From positions 333,632,583-333,696,582 of the forward strand of contig CM057337.1 in NCBI GenBank assembly GCA_030015575.1: 64,000 nucleotides of DNA, written 5' to 3'. Shown in pieces: positions 1-10,580 of the stretch (position 1 is its first letter; every line of letters begins with the position of its first letter). The notes beneath the pieces are model-generated. The model was not told the DNA's origin. It did not search any database and saw nothing but the letters and a program-made list of their open reading frames with translations. The translations under genes and the position numbers were made by a program. The stretch is from Agapanthus africanus. Lineage: Eukaryota > Streptophyta > Magnoliopsida > Asparagales > Amaryllidaceae.

Positions 1-99
1 TCGACAGAAAACTGATGCATGTGTTATTGGGTTTTCGGAACATTTGTTCGACCGGAAATGTAAAACACATTAGACAAAGCTAGACTATGTTAATGGCGA

Positions 100-113
100 G
101 GCTCTGATACCAC
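100..113 (-). promoter_or_regulatory. Primer-binding site of E1
   Basis: On the minus strand this reads GTGGTATCAGAGCC, directly after the LTR. It is the usual plant copia primer site, complementary to the 3' end of initiator Met-tRNA. Confidence 0.9.
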
Positions 114-1126
114 TGTAAGTGCACGGCGGCGCCCCGGCCGTCAATCCGACGGCCAAATGCGGAAGCGGTGATAAACTTTAATTTTGCAAACTAGCAAACC
201 GGCACCACCGCGCACTAAAACCCGGATCGAACCATTAACTAGTCCTAGCTAACTATAAGATAGGGAATAGAGATATACCGACTGATCCGAGTCCTCCGGT
301 CTTCTCGTCGTCGTCCCGATCTCCTGCGGAATGTCCTGTCTCCACCTCGTCGCCGGAAGTGCACCACATCGCCTACATCTTTTACGGGCTCCCACCTCAA
401 TGCCGAGGCAACTCGGGCACAAAGCTGGCTAGTCGACGTGCCCAAGATTTGCTGTAGAATATGTAGTGCTCATGTCTCATTTTGGGGTTGTAGGAATTGC
501 CTTTTGGTGGAGGGATGAACTATGGAGTTTGGAGATGGAACTTGTGGGAATTTTGCAAAGCTAGAAGAACAAAATTCCCATCACAAGAATTTGGGACAGC
601 CCCCCTTCTATGTGGCCGGCCAAGCATATGAGAATGAGAGAGAGAGAGCAAAACTCAAGAGGGGTGAATCAAGAGAATAATGCAAGGTTGAGTGTCATGG
701 AAAAAACATGATCATGAGAAACAATGATCACTCCCAAAACCAATACTCCATCAACAAACAACAACCATGATGGCTACAAAATGTCAAGCCATCATGAAAG
801 AAGAAGAAGTCAAATGGTCAAGTGATGGTGCAACCATCATGACACAAGAATATGCAAAGACCCCCTCCACAAATACTTTTTGCACAAATGCAAATAAGCC
901 CTCCTCCACCAATCTTCGGCCATTGAAAGATACAAATGAAAATGGACGAAACGGAAAACAAACTGGCAACTCCAAAAAACTGGTCCCGTAATAATTTACA
1001 GGAAAACCCCGATACTGTGCATACACACCCGCATTTGTATTCCGACCGAAATACAAATGCAATGAGACAAAGTCTACACTGTACTATACTAGGATCCGGC
1101 TTAAACCAAAGCCGGCTAGTAATATC

Positions 1127-1284
1127 CGTCCGATCCTGATCCGTGCAATACTGCACGTCTCTGATCGAACCCTGCCATATATCCATACGGCCTCTAGTAC
1201 AAACTGTCCGATCCTGATCCGTGCAATACCGCACGTATCTGATCGGACCTTGCCATATCTCCATACGGCCTCTACAGCTTTTCG
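1127..1284 (-). repeat. 79-bp tandem pair inside the E1 LTR
   Basis: Two near-identical units start at 1127 and 1206, each opening GTCCGATCCTGATCC. Each contains a small inverted repeat (CGTGC-AATAC-GCACG type) and ends in a CCATACGGCCTCTA stretch. The same pair with the same 79-bp period is in both E2 LTRs (about 55643/55722 and the matching part after 63560), so the duplication predates the separation of E1 and E2. Confidence 0.85.
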
Positions 1285-1590
1285 CCCGAAAGCTTGAGTA
1301 ACTAAATGTGGGGGACTCTAAAGACTCGTCAACACCTTGGTTGTGGATTTAACCACTAGCACGTCAGAGGTATAAGCCAATACGTAACGGGCTACCAGGT
1401 ATTGACCAAAAGGGACGTCTGTGGGCGAACTCAGCCTGACACCCTACTGAGCCTGTCAGTGACAATATCCGTACAGTCCGGTCCGTTCGTCTATGAGCAT
1501 CGCATGGCGGGCCTAGGGGGTTGGTAAAAGTCAGACCCCCAAAAGCGGTACAAGTCGTGTCGGAGTGTAGCCCAGAACACCCTGAGATAC

Positions 1591-1632
1591 TACTGGAATA
1601 CCTACCAGTAAATCTCCTTGCCTCGGCCGAAG
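1591..1632 (-). promoter_or_regulatory. Conserved LTR hairpin and palindrome, E1 copy
   Basis: Arms TACTGG (1591-1596) and CCAGTA (1605-1610) pair. They are followed by the GC palindrome region at about 1621-1632. Position and order match the copies in A, B, D, G and E2 listed separately. Confidence 0.6.
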
Positions 1633-2355
1633 GCTTTGTGTAATGGCTCTCCTAGACACAGCGTGACCTCATCCCCAATACCGGGAGAGACGAACCCCTG
1701 AAGATACGCTCACTGCCTCCATGTGGCTCGGGACTGTACCCAACTAAAACCTGTTTGCACGACTCCTTTGAGCCGTGGTAGGGTAGTAATCAAAGTACAG
1801 TGGGAACTCACACGAGACAAATGACGATCCCCAGGTCGATGAACTAACCTGTACACATGTCACCAGGGAACTGCCATCTGACGTCTGGTATATGACCAAC
1901 TAGCATGTTCCCGGCGAGTCCTGTCCGGTGTACTCATAACCCAATGAGCACCTGTATACATCTTAAGTGATCTAACTGACACCAATGGCTTGTGAGACCG
2001 GCCACCGCCCCTCGTCGGGGTCTCGACTGTTATACACTAGTCTACTCTGGAGTATCGATGCCCTGTCTCGAAACTCCCACGACTAGGGACCATTTAAGGA
2101 TGTGCTTATAGACCCCCAGCTCCCACTTATATGATCGCCCTTATACTGCTGGTGGTCAAGCAAGAATCCTAGGGGCTCTACCAACGTGTAATAGCGACCT
2201 TTCAGGCCACCTAAACAGTACACGATGATAAAGATAAACCAGATAGCATACTATCATCTCGAGTAAGACTGTCCTACTGGGACAGGTCCTCCCTCAATCA
2301 TTGCAATCACGTACCTGTGATCCAATAATTGACTCTGAGGGCACTATCTCCAACA

Positions 2356-2366
2356 AAAATGATGTA
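2356..2366 (-). repeat. Probable D LTR sliver between E1 and C1
   Basis: Only 11 bases separate the end of E1 from the TG start of C1. Read straight on into 5206 onwards, they resemble the B LTR stretch near 7890-7935 (..atgat.ta..c..cga..), so they are probably a scrap of the D LTR left between two insertions. The alignment is short and gapped. Confidence 0.4.
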
Positions 2367-3485
2367 TGTAACACCTAGAACAATCCATAGGATCACGAAC
2401 CAGAGGGCTCGGAGATGGGCCGGCCCGGCGTCGCCGGTTTTGTAGGTGGCTAGGTAGTTTTGGTTGGCTGGGTGTATTTCAGTGTATCATTTTGGCCATG
2501 TTGGTGTTATTTAAACAAATTAATTTCACTGCAGATAGAATCTGGAATCGTATATCAGAAAAGATATCTAAAGTCTCAAATACGACACGGTTAAAACGTA
2601 TCGCGAATTGTTTTCTGTCGCGATGCAGAATGGGATTAAAATTCAGTAAGGTTAAGGGTATGATAGCTTGAAATAGTCGTATACAATATAACTAATACGT
2701 AGGAACGTGTATTTGAATATTCGCCGTGTCGGAATAACTGTTTCCTTATACACAGTTATTGCTATGTTAGATTCAAATACGGGGACTTCGGAGGCCGCAA
2801 GGAGAGGAAAAAGGATTGGCGATTCTTGATAAGATACGGCGTATTTCTGGTGAGTAGATTTATATCTAGTGGGGGAAGTCGGGTGGATGGTGTATAGCAC
2901 CCCCACAACCTTATAAATATTATTATGATTGCTAGTTAGTATAATAGTTATTTAAGACATTGATATAGTATCGTATCTTATATGTCCTTCACTGCATAAA
3001 GTTCATATCGAGTCTTTAAGGGAGACATGTGCATAATGATTAGATCCGTACGACACAGATATGATTTGACGAGTTTGTACGAGGAATCATGCCGTACTTA
3101 AGATAATACAAGGATTTATGCAAATTGGAAATGATGAACTTTGTGTGCCAAATATGGCTAATTTATCTTTTGACTCGTAGAGTTAAGTCACATTCTGTTT
3201 TAAGATGTAATACTTGTGTGAGCTATATTCTTTTAAAAACTATGATTCGTTGCCATTTAAATAAAATACCCGGATGCATGCCTGTTTCTAAAACAAATAT
3301 CTATTTTAAATCTAGGGCAGCTTCCTTATTTTAAACTTAACGCTTCGATCATTTCTAAAGATAATGTTATAGCTCATAGCAAGTAATTACAATAGTTAGG
3401 TTTAGATTAAATTACATGTTTGCATTGTATTACTCATATTATACGTTTCTGCGATTACGCATACTCTGATAGAATACTGCACAAA

Positions 3486-3546
3486 TACCAATGAGTACTA
3501 TGTTGCACAAGCACGTGAATATATGTTACACTACACCTCATTGGTA
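3486..3546 (+). other. Long-loop hairpin, C1 copy 1
   Basis: TACCAATGAG (3486-3495) pairs perfectly with CTCATTGGTA (3537-3546) around a 41-nt loop. The loop contains ATGTTGCACAAGCAC, shared with copy 2 and with C2. Confidence 0.8.
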
Positions 3547-3603
3547 CTGCCATGTCACTATAGAACCGTGCTGATATGTTACACCTTAAAACACTTGCAC
3601 AAA

Positions 3604-3664
3604 TACTAATGATTGCCATGTTGCACGAGCACAGACGCATATGCTACACTACACATCATTAGTA
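3604..3664 (+). other. Long-loop hairpin, C1 copy 2
   Basis: TACTAATGAT (3604-3613) pairs perfectly with ATCATTAGTA (3655-3664), again around 41 nt. Against copy 1, 118 bp away, two stem positions differ and both are compensated on the other arm. The loop keeps ATGTTGCACGAGCAC. Confidence 0.8.
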
Positions 3665-3797
3665 GTACCATGACACAGTAGAATTGAAATCTGTAATTAT
3701 GTAATCTTCTGTATTCCTGTCGTAAGTTATGAATATTAATACTATAAATGCTGTATTTGATTCTTATGGATTTTCTGAATATTTCACTCCTGATGAT

Positions 3798-3827
3798 ATA
3801 TATCAGTGGTATGGGACACTGTTATAT
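3798..3827 (+). other. Short-loop hairpin, C1 copy
   Basis: ATATATCAG and CTGTTATAT flank a 12-nt loop TGGTATGGGACA, with one mismatch in the 9-bp stem. The loop matches the two C2 hairpins at 28177-28253. Confidence 0.6.
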
Positions 3828-4627
3828 GTATATATATAATATATCATCAATGTAATCTATGCCAGCATTCTTATTTCTTACTTGATATTTTGATATGATG
3901 AGTTAAACGTCCACCATGAGTTTTGTGTTTTCTGATTTGATTCCGGACCGGGTGGGGTAGATATACGGTTGCGGAATTTCTTACGTATATCCGAGCTGGG
4001 TAGGGTAGCTATACAGCCGGATCATGGTGGACCCGGTCGGGGCCGAGGGGCAGGGGCCGCACTTTAGACGGTGAGCCTAACGAGGATACTCGATTCCGGT
4101 GATAAAAACGAGCACGGTAGATATCCAGGGGATACTGACTGGGGTTCGACTTGGTGCGACAGATATTATGGGAATACTGATCGTAGCCAAGATATCGGGT
4201 GGCGATCATCTATTGAGGTGGTGTCGACGATATCTGTATTTATGTGTCGATGATGGACACGCGAGATTTCGTATTTCGATGTCGATGCTGGACATCTATA
4301 TATATATTGGTATATATTGATATGATCATTATCATAAGGTACACATTTAGAGATTATTAGTGGATCTGACCAGGACTGATCCGGAGGACAGTACCTGCAT
4401 ATATTGGTATAGACATTCATATACAAATACAAGGATTCAAGTACGAACTGTAGATTCATGACTTTGACTCATATGACATTGGGATATTATACTTGGGATT
4501 GCATGATAATTAGTATTGCACATACATGTCATATAGCATATTAGTACAGATTATGATAGTACTATACTTATGACCTAGCTATCGTCATACATTTCGATTT
4601 CTACCTTTAGATGTACTTTTATTCACT

Positions 4628-4640
4628 GAGTTGGCAACTC
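4628..4640 (+). terminator. Possible poly(A)-region hairpin of the C1 LTR
   Basis: GAGTT-GGC-AACTC is followed by CATCCCCG and, about 30 bp on, TTTCAGGT. Plant gypsy LTRs often have such a hairpin near the end of R. The C2 counterpart is at 27407-27419 on the minus strand. The function is inferred. Confidence 0.4.
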
Positions 4641-6251
4641 ATCCCCGTTGTGCCACAGTTTCTTTCAGGTTTTACCGCTTGGATTGTCAGCGGCTTAGGC
4701 ACACCTTCTTTTGGGGATTGATGGGTAAGTGAGTTATTATTGTATCATACTCACTCTTGATTGCTCATTTATTCTTGTATCTAGTGGAAACTCCATCAAC
4801 TTAGAAATGATATACTATGGACTTAGAAGCGAGACTTAGAGTTTATGGGTAGTGATGTCACACTCTTTAGAGTTGACATCTGTTATAAATTTGTTTGGCT
4901 GTTCCGACTTTTAGACGTGAAAGCTAGCTTCCGTTGGAAGGCTATTTGATTTTGTTGTATCAGGTTTTTATAAAAATACAAAGGAGGAGATGACTGTTTT
5001 CAAACGTTACAAATGCTTTTCAACATACTTATATAAATATAGATGTTATTTTAAATGGATTTTGTAGGATGATTAATTAAACCTTACCTCAACTATTTTC
5101 AAAAAGGGTTTTAGATTCCGGGTTTTGGCTTACTTGAACCGCGTCGATGTCTTTAGATGTCACGTGATTTAAGTGTCGGTCACATGCCATATTTGGGTCG
5201 TGACAACCACGAAGTCCCTTTACTCAAGCTCCTAGCTTCACTTGATCTATGAAGAAGTGGAGCAAACAACCTACACTAATGGGCTAGACTAGCATAGATT
5301 GGTGATTTGGATTTGGATCTCACTCAAAAACCTTTTCTTTTTAAGATCTTCTCTCACTTTTGAAACCCTAGAGAGCTTGAAGGAGAGAGGAAGAAGATGA
5401 TGGCTAAAACTTGACTCGAGTTAGAATAATGCAACGTAATCCCAATAGAGTTAGAATTATGTCATGCTAAACTATGGTTACAAAATATCTAGATATTTTG
5501 TGACTTGAGGTTAAGCAAAACCATGGGCTACAAAACCATGGGCAATGAAACCATGGTATTGACTTTGGTCAATTCAAGAGAAGAGAGTTGAATAGTCAAC
5601 CATGATTTTATTCCCATTTTGCTTTTCTCAAATAATCAAAATACATAAATATGTTACCATGTGAGTTTTGCATTGCCACCACCAATGTATCATCAACCAT
5701 GACACATGTATGCTTGCATGTGTGCATCCATATCAACATATACATACACTCATGCATGCATAATAAAGAAATAGGTTTAAATAAATGAGCTAATGGACCT
5801 AATATTAAATCAACACTTGATTTAATAACCCGGTCATATCATATATGACCCGTCCAATAGTAAACGCCTGATTAAAATACGGTATCTAATACACGCATTT
5901 AATCGAGCTCCCACTCATATCCCATATGCACCCCACATCTTTTCGCCTGAGCTAGGAGACCCCTTTGTGGGACTCTAAGACTCGTCATTACACTAGCAGT
6001 AGGCAGTGATCACATCGCATGCCCACAAACTGTCAGTGGCACAAGTTGTACGTAACGGCTCCCACGTATTGAGCGATCAGAAGAAACACAAGCGAACCTG
6101 CTAAAACTCCCGTCGAGCCAACTGGCAATACTTACCATACAGTCCAGTCTCTTCATCAAATGTGCTGCATATCAAGTCTAGGGATGGTATCGTCGACCCC
6201 ATTAAACCAATAAGTTATGTCGTTATATGGCTCATAACAGAATCGAGAAAC

Positions 6252-6295
6252 TACTGATAACACTTATCAGTAAATCTCATCAGCCCTGGCCAGGG
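6252..6295 (-). promoter_or_regulatory. Conserved LTR hairpin and palindrome, D copy
   Basis: TACTGATAA and TTATCAGTA (6252-6272) are perfect inverted arms around CAC. The perfect palindrome CCCTGGCCAGGG lies at 6284-6295. B has TACTGGTAA/TTACCAGTA at this place, so one stem pair differs and is compensated. Confidence 0.75.
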
Positions 6296-6907
6296 ACTTC
6301 CTGTTATAGCCAATCGTACATAGCGCAACATCAACCCCCAATACCGGGAGAGACGAAAACCCTCCTATCGCTCATTGCCTCCATGTGCCTCGGGACTGTA
6401 CCCAAAATCCACCTGTTTGCATGACTCGGTAGAGCCGTGGAAGGGTGGAGGTCAAAATACAGTGGGAGGACACACAAGACTCTATGACGATCTCGGGTCT
6501 ACAGACTAAGCTGTACCAGTGTCACCTGATAACTGCTATCCGATGATAAATATAATACCACATAGGAGTTCTCAGCGAGTCTGTTCAGTGTACCCAGTCT
6601 CACTGAGCACCCGTATACAGTCTTTGGTGTCACCACACCAATGGATATGGGATCATCCATCGCCCATCATATAGGACAAGTAATGTATACGCTAGTCTAC
6701 TCTGGAAATATCGATGTCCCGTCTCGATACACCCACGACTAGGAACATTTTAAGGATGTGCTTATAAACTACACATGTCCCACTAGTATAATCCGCATCA
6801 TAATCTCAGTAGTCAAGCAAATATCTTAAGGGCTTTATCAACATGTACCAAATGAATAAGAAGCATGATCAAATGAACATGTCAAGATAAAGTACAACCA
6901 GATAGCA

Positions 6908-6999
6908 TACTATCATGTCGAGCAAGAATGTCCCCTGAATACACACACACATCATACTATCATGTCGAGCAAGAATGTTCCCTGAATACACACACACAC
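6908..6999 (-). repeat. 46-bp tandem duplication ending in a CA repeat (D LTR)
   Basis: The stretch beginning CATACTATCATGTCGAGC and ending in (CA)n occurs twice in a row. C2 inserted directly after the second CA run. Confidence 0.85.
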
Positions 7000-7606
7000 T
7001 GTCACGACCCAAAATTGGCACGTGACGGTTCTAATACTACGCAAAGTCTACAGGCGTAACGTAGTAAAAGAAAGCCAAAACCCAGAAATCTAAACTATTA
7101 AAAGTAGTAAGAAAAGATAATAGAAGTTTTGAAACATTTGAAATCACAACCCAATTTTTTTTTAAAAAATCCAACTTTATTTCTTTTAAAATTTTAGCAG
7201 CACCTCCTTTGTAAAAACTAGCCCCATAAATGGGTACAACATAAATATAAATAAAGCATCCTTGAACGGGAGCAAATACACGCCTAAAGACGGAAAGCAA
7301 CCACCATAACAAATATACGACGCCGTAGCGAAGAAATAAAAGACGATAGAAATGAAACTGTATAAAAGACAACCAAGTCACAAAATAATACAATATCGTC
7401 CTCACACTAAGTCTCTAAGTCAACAAGATAATATAGTAGATGGAGAGTACAAGGATACAACGAATATACAATACAACAATACGGATAACCACAAAACCCA
7501 CCTAAGCAAAACTGCACACTATGAGCTGAAGTGGTATCCGCAGCAAAAGATGATCAGATAGATGAATAATATAGCCCTGCCTCTGACTACTGTGAAGAAA
7601 GACCTG

Positions 7607-7611
7607 CAAAA
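7607..7611. repeat. Target duplication of B, left copy
   Basis: CAAAA, repeated at 27381-27385 directly after B. Confidence 0.9.
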
Positions 7612-9830
7612 TGTAGGGTTCCTAGGCACGCAAATGAGGTCTCACAAGGCATCAACCATGCCAATTTCAAATTTTACGGGTGCCGAGAAACCCTAATACG
7701 GATCGTTAACTAGATATATAGGCGAAAACTAGAACTAGTAAACTACTTTACTAAGAGTAAACGGAAATACAACCTTTGTAGATCCGGTTCTCCACCTCCA
7801 TTGCTCCGCGATGATGTCTCCTCACTGTACAAATCGGATCTTGGGCTCTAGCGTCGGCTTCATCGGAGAAAAAGCGGGCTAGGTCATCGACGACGATGCC
7901 GAAGATGATCTACGTCGAGGCATCGCTAGATCAAGCTCCAACTTCACCAAGTCATGAAACTTGTGAAGAAAACACACTCTACTACTTGTCAAGAGGTAGA
8001 GGATGAAGAAATAGAAAGTGGGTTCACTTTAGAATTGGATTTCTCACTCATTTCATCAAGTCACCATTGATGAAGTCTAGGTTTTCTTCTTGAAGAAGAA
8101 GAAGAAGAAGAAGAAGATGATAATACTATGATAAGTTTTCCAAAAAGGAAAATAAATGAATACTTATCATTTAGCAACCATGGTCAAGTGTAGAGAATGA
8201 ACTAGGGTTAAGTGGAATGGTTAGGGTTAAGCATGAGACAAAATGGTCACTAAGTCAAAGCTTCATGAAGCTTCAATGTCAAACAAAGTTAGCCACCATT
8301 TTCTCTTTATGCTTTTCATTTTACAAAAAGAATAAATAAATAAATAAATGAATAAGAAAATGAAAACCCTAATCATTACACAACCACGGTTTAAACTTTA
8401 CACAAACCCTAGTGAGCATGTATCATCAAACATGATACAAACTTGTGTACAAAAGTATATCACATATACAATGTGCACAATTCAAGTGAGAAAATCCATT
8501 TAAAGTGAACCAATACTAGTTAATGCAAAGTAATATATCAAATATATAATTATGCATTAAATCATCAAATCAACACTTGATTCAATGATCCGGTCATGTC
8601 GCACACAACCGACTAGTATACAATGTATCGTTTTATCGAATCAATCCTTGATTCGATAACTAGGTTATATCGCATATAACCATTCGACACATTCATTGCG
8701 AGAATGAAATACGGTATCAGATACACGCATTATTCTCGGTCCCGCACATATCTCATATGCGCTCCTATTTCGTTTCGCTTGAGCCAGGAAACCTTTGTGT
8801 AGGACTCTAAAGACTCGTCAATACGCCGGTAGCAGATGATGATCATATCAAACACCCACAAGCCGCAAGTGGTCTGCTAAACGTAACGGCCACCCGGGTA
8901 TTGAGCGATCAGAAGAACGACGAGCAAGCCCGCTCATACTCCTATGAATCCAACCAGTAACACTTACCGTACAGTCCGGTCTCGTCGTCTGATATGTCGC
9001 ATATCTCGCCTAGGGGTGGTAAACGTCAGACCCCAATAGCTCGATAAGTCGTGTCGATATGAGGTCTATAACAGTTCGAGAAACTACTGGTAACACTTAC
9101 CAGTAAATCTCAGCAACCCTGGCCAGGGATTTCCGGTTATAGCCAATCGAACACAGCGCAACATCAACTCCCTATACCGGGAGAGACGAATCCCCTCCTA
9201 TCGCTCATTGCCTCCATGTGATTCGGGACTGTACCCAAAAGCCACCATTTTGCACGCCCTCTTGGACGTGGTAAGATGGAAATCAAAGCACAGTGGGAAC
9301 CACACAAGACTCTATGACGATCTCGGGTCAACAGACTACTCTGTACCAGTGTCACCAGAGAACTGCCATCTGACGTAAGGTATAATACCATCTGGGAGTT
9401 CTCGGCGAGTCCGTCCAGTGTACCCAGTCTCCACTGAGCACCCGTATATCATCTCTGATGTCAAACACCAATGGATATGGGATCATCCATCGCCCATCTG
9501 TATGGGTCGAGAAGGTATACGCTAGTCTACTATGGTATATCGATGCCCCGTCTCGATACACCCACGACTAGGGACTTTGAAGGATGTACTTATAGACTAT
9601 CTGTCCCCACTAGTATGATCTGCAACATAGTCCAGGTAGTCAAGTACACATCCTAAGGTCTTTACCAACATGTAACAGAGAGACAATCAGTGTACACGTT
9701 AAGGTAAAGATCAACCAGATAGCATACTATCATGTCGAGCAAGAAAGTCATCCCTATATATGTCCCAGCATCCACTACAATATACATCCTATGTATAGCA
9801 ATGGCCTCTAGGGCATACATATAACTAACA
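7612..9830 (-). repeat. B, 3' LTR
   Basis: 2219 bp, from TGTAGGGTTCC to ATAACTAACA on the plus strand (the reverse of the element's sense). It holds a GAA microsatellite near 8092-8117, absent in this length from the partner LTR. Confidence 0.93.
9085..9128 (-). promoter_or_regulatory. Conserved LTR hairpin and palindrome, B 3' LTR
   Basis: TACTGGTAA and TTACCAGTA (9085-9105) pair perfectly around CAC. Palindrome CCCTGGCCAGGG is at 9117-9128. The B 5' LTR has the same at 26635-26655 and 26667-26678. Confidence 0.75.
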
Positions 9831-9845
9831 ATCTCTCACTTGCAC
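9831..9845 (-). promoter_or_regulatory. Purine tract (PPT) of B
   Basis: On the minus strand a purine-rich run ends AGAT directly before the TGTTAG start of the 3' LTR. This is the expected plus-strand primer site. Confidence 0.8.
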
Positions 9846-10523
9846 TAGGGCCATCTGATAGCAGTGGTTGCAGTATCTCATACTTGTAAGTCCACGTTGC
9901 GACCCCCGGTTCTTACGGGGAGGCGGAAACGGTATAAAAATCAAATTTTTAGCGCATGGGGCAACATGGACTAACAAAGTCGGGATCTTTTCCTAAACTA
10001 AAAATAGCAAACTTGCTAAAGAGAGTTAGCTACTCGGAAAGATGGTTATACCTAAACTTGAACTCCTTCTTCTTGAAACCTTGTAGAGGTTGATGGTTCT
10101 CTTCTCGTCGCCTTCTTCCGTCGAAGATGGATCCACCTGAGGGTTCAACCTTCGGGCTCTATCTCGAACTTTGAGTGAACTAGAATCTCCGGCTTGCTAA
10201 ACCCTTGATCCTAGAGTGAGTAGAGAGTGTCTAAGGGGTGCTTTTCTTTTAAGGAGAGGGATTCTCAACACATGAGAAGGATTCTCCTTTGGCTAGAGGA
10301 AGAAGAAGATGAAGTGAGGAGAGAGAAGATAAATGATAGAATGAGCTTTTCTTTTCCTTTTTGCAACCATATCAAAAGAAAAAGAAATATCTAATTAGTA
10401 ATAATAATTCAAATAAGAATAGTTGATGGTTGTTTTGGAATGACCACTATCATACTTCATTAAATGAATGTTGGCAAGAATCAAGGAGCATCCTTGCAAA
10501 ATAATGATGATGGTCAAACATTC

Positions 10524-10580
10524 AACCATGGTCAACAAGTCAACCATGGTCAACAAGTCAACCATGGTCAACAAGTCAAC
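10524..10580 (-). repeat. 18-bp tandem repeat in the A LTR
   Basis: The unit CAACCATGGTCAACAAGT is present three times here and twice in the 5' LTR (about 18624-18660). This explains the 18-bp difference in LTR length. Confidence 0.9.

Larger units (their letters stand above)
1..2355 (-). mobile_element. Element E1, Ty1/copia (Angela-like): 5' LTR and leader edge, partial
   Basis: The element reads on the minus strand and continues past the left edge of the window. Visible parts are the last 113 bp of leader (1-113), which match the E2 leader end at about 62484-62594, a primer-binding site, and a complete 5' LTR at 114-2355 (2242 bp, TG...CA ends). The LTR is of the E2 type: it opens with the same GC-rich block and ends in CTCCAACA. 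The five bases after it (AAAAT, 2356-2360) would be the target duplication, but the other copy is outside the window. Whether the body is whole cannot be seen. Confidence 0.85.
2367..5205 (+). mobile_element. C1, Ty3/gypsy-like solo LTR
   Basis: A 2839-bp AT-rich block begins TGTAACACC and ends GGGTCGTGACA, the style of end seen on plant gypsy (Del/Tekay-like) LTRs. No gag-pol, primer site or second LTR adjoins it, so it looks like a solo LTR. Its 3' part is homologous to C2 read in the opposite sense: both share GGGTCGTGACA, a GAGTT/AACTC hairpin followed by a C-rich run and TTTCAGGT-like sequence, and the structured repeats listed below. The 5' part differs from C2. Flanking pentamers (ATGTA and ACCAC) do not match, so the ends may have been reshaped or C1 may be cut off by E1. 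The strand is assigned by family convention. Confidence 0.65.
5206..6999 (-). repeat. Element D, 3' LTR (main piece)
   Basis: This copia LTR sequence runs in the same direction and order as the B LTR: the region around AAGCTCC and a GAAGAA-type stretch, then an AT-rich part, then the conserved core (ATACCGGGAGAGACGAA, CTCATTGCCTCCATGTG, GGGACTGTACCCA), then GATAGCATACTATCATG. It is interrupted by C1 on the left and by C2 at 7000, and resumes at 30725. Divergence from the other LTRs is the greatest of the set, which fits D being the oldest element. Confidence 0.85.

Noticed and set aside
1127-1284. Possible CRISPR-like repeat array
   Set aside because: Only two long tandem units without unique spacers, inside a plant LTR.
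2356-5205. C1 as an LTR truncated by E1, with homologous sequence beyond the left edge
   Set aside because: Kept only as an alternative. TGTAACACC at 2367 fits a gypsy LTR start, and the 11 bases before it look more like D than like C2.
7037-7405. A 122-codon hydrophobic minus-strand frame
   Set aside because: It lies in the C2 LTR and is driven by poly(A)/poly(T) runs. The homologous C1 region does not keep it.
8092-8117. GAA microsatellite and other simple repeats ((CA)n near 6940-6999, AT runs near 32100-32300)
   Set aside because: Ordinary low-complexity tracts within LTRs. They are useful as markers but not as separate features.
9164-9391. A 75-codon frame beginning MVLYLTSDGSSLVTL, found in five places (also 26714, 37160, 42446, 50609)
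   Set aside because: All copies lie at the same place in LTRs of the closely related B, G and H elements, so repetition reflects LTR copying. The frame is not kept in the A, D, E or F LTRs and has no recognisable domain.
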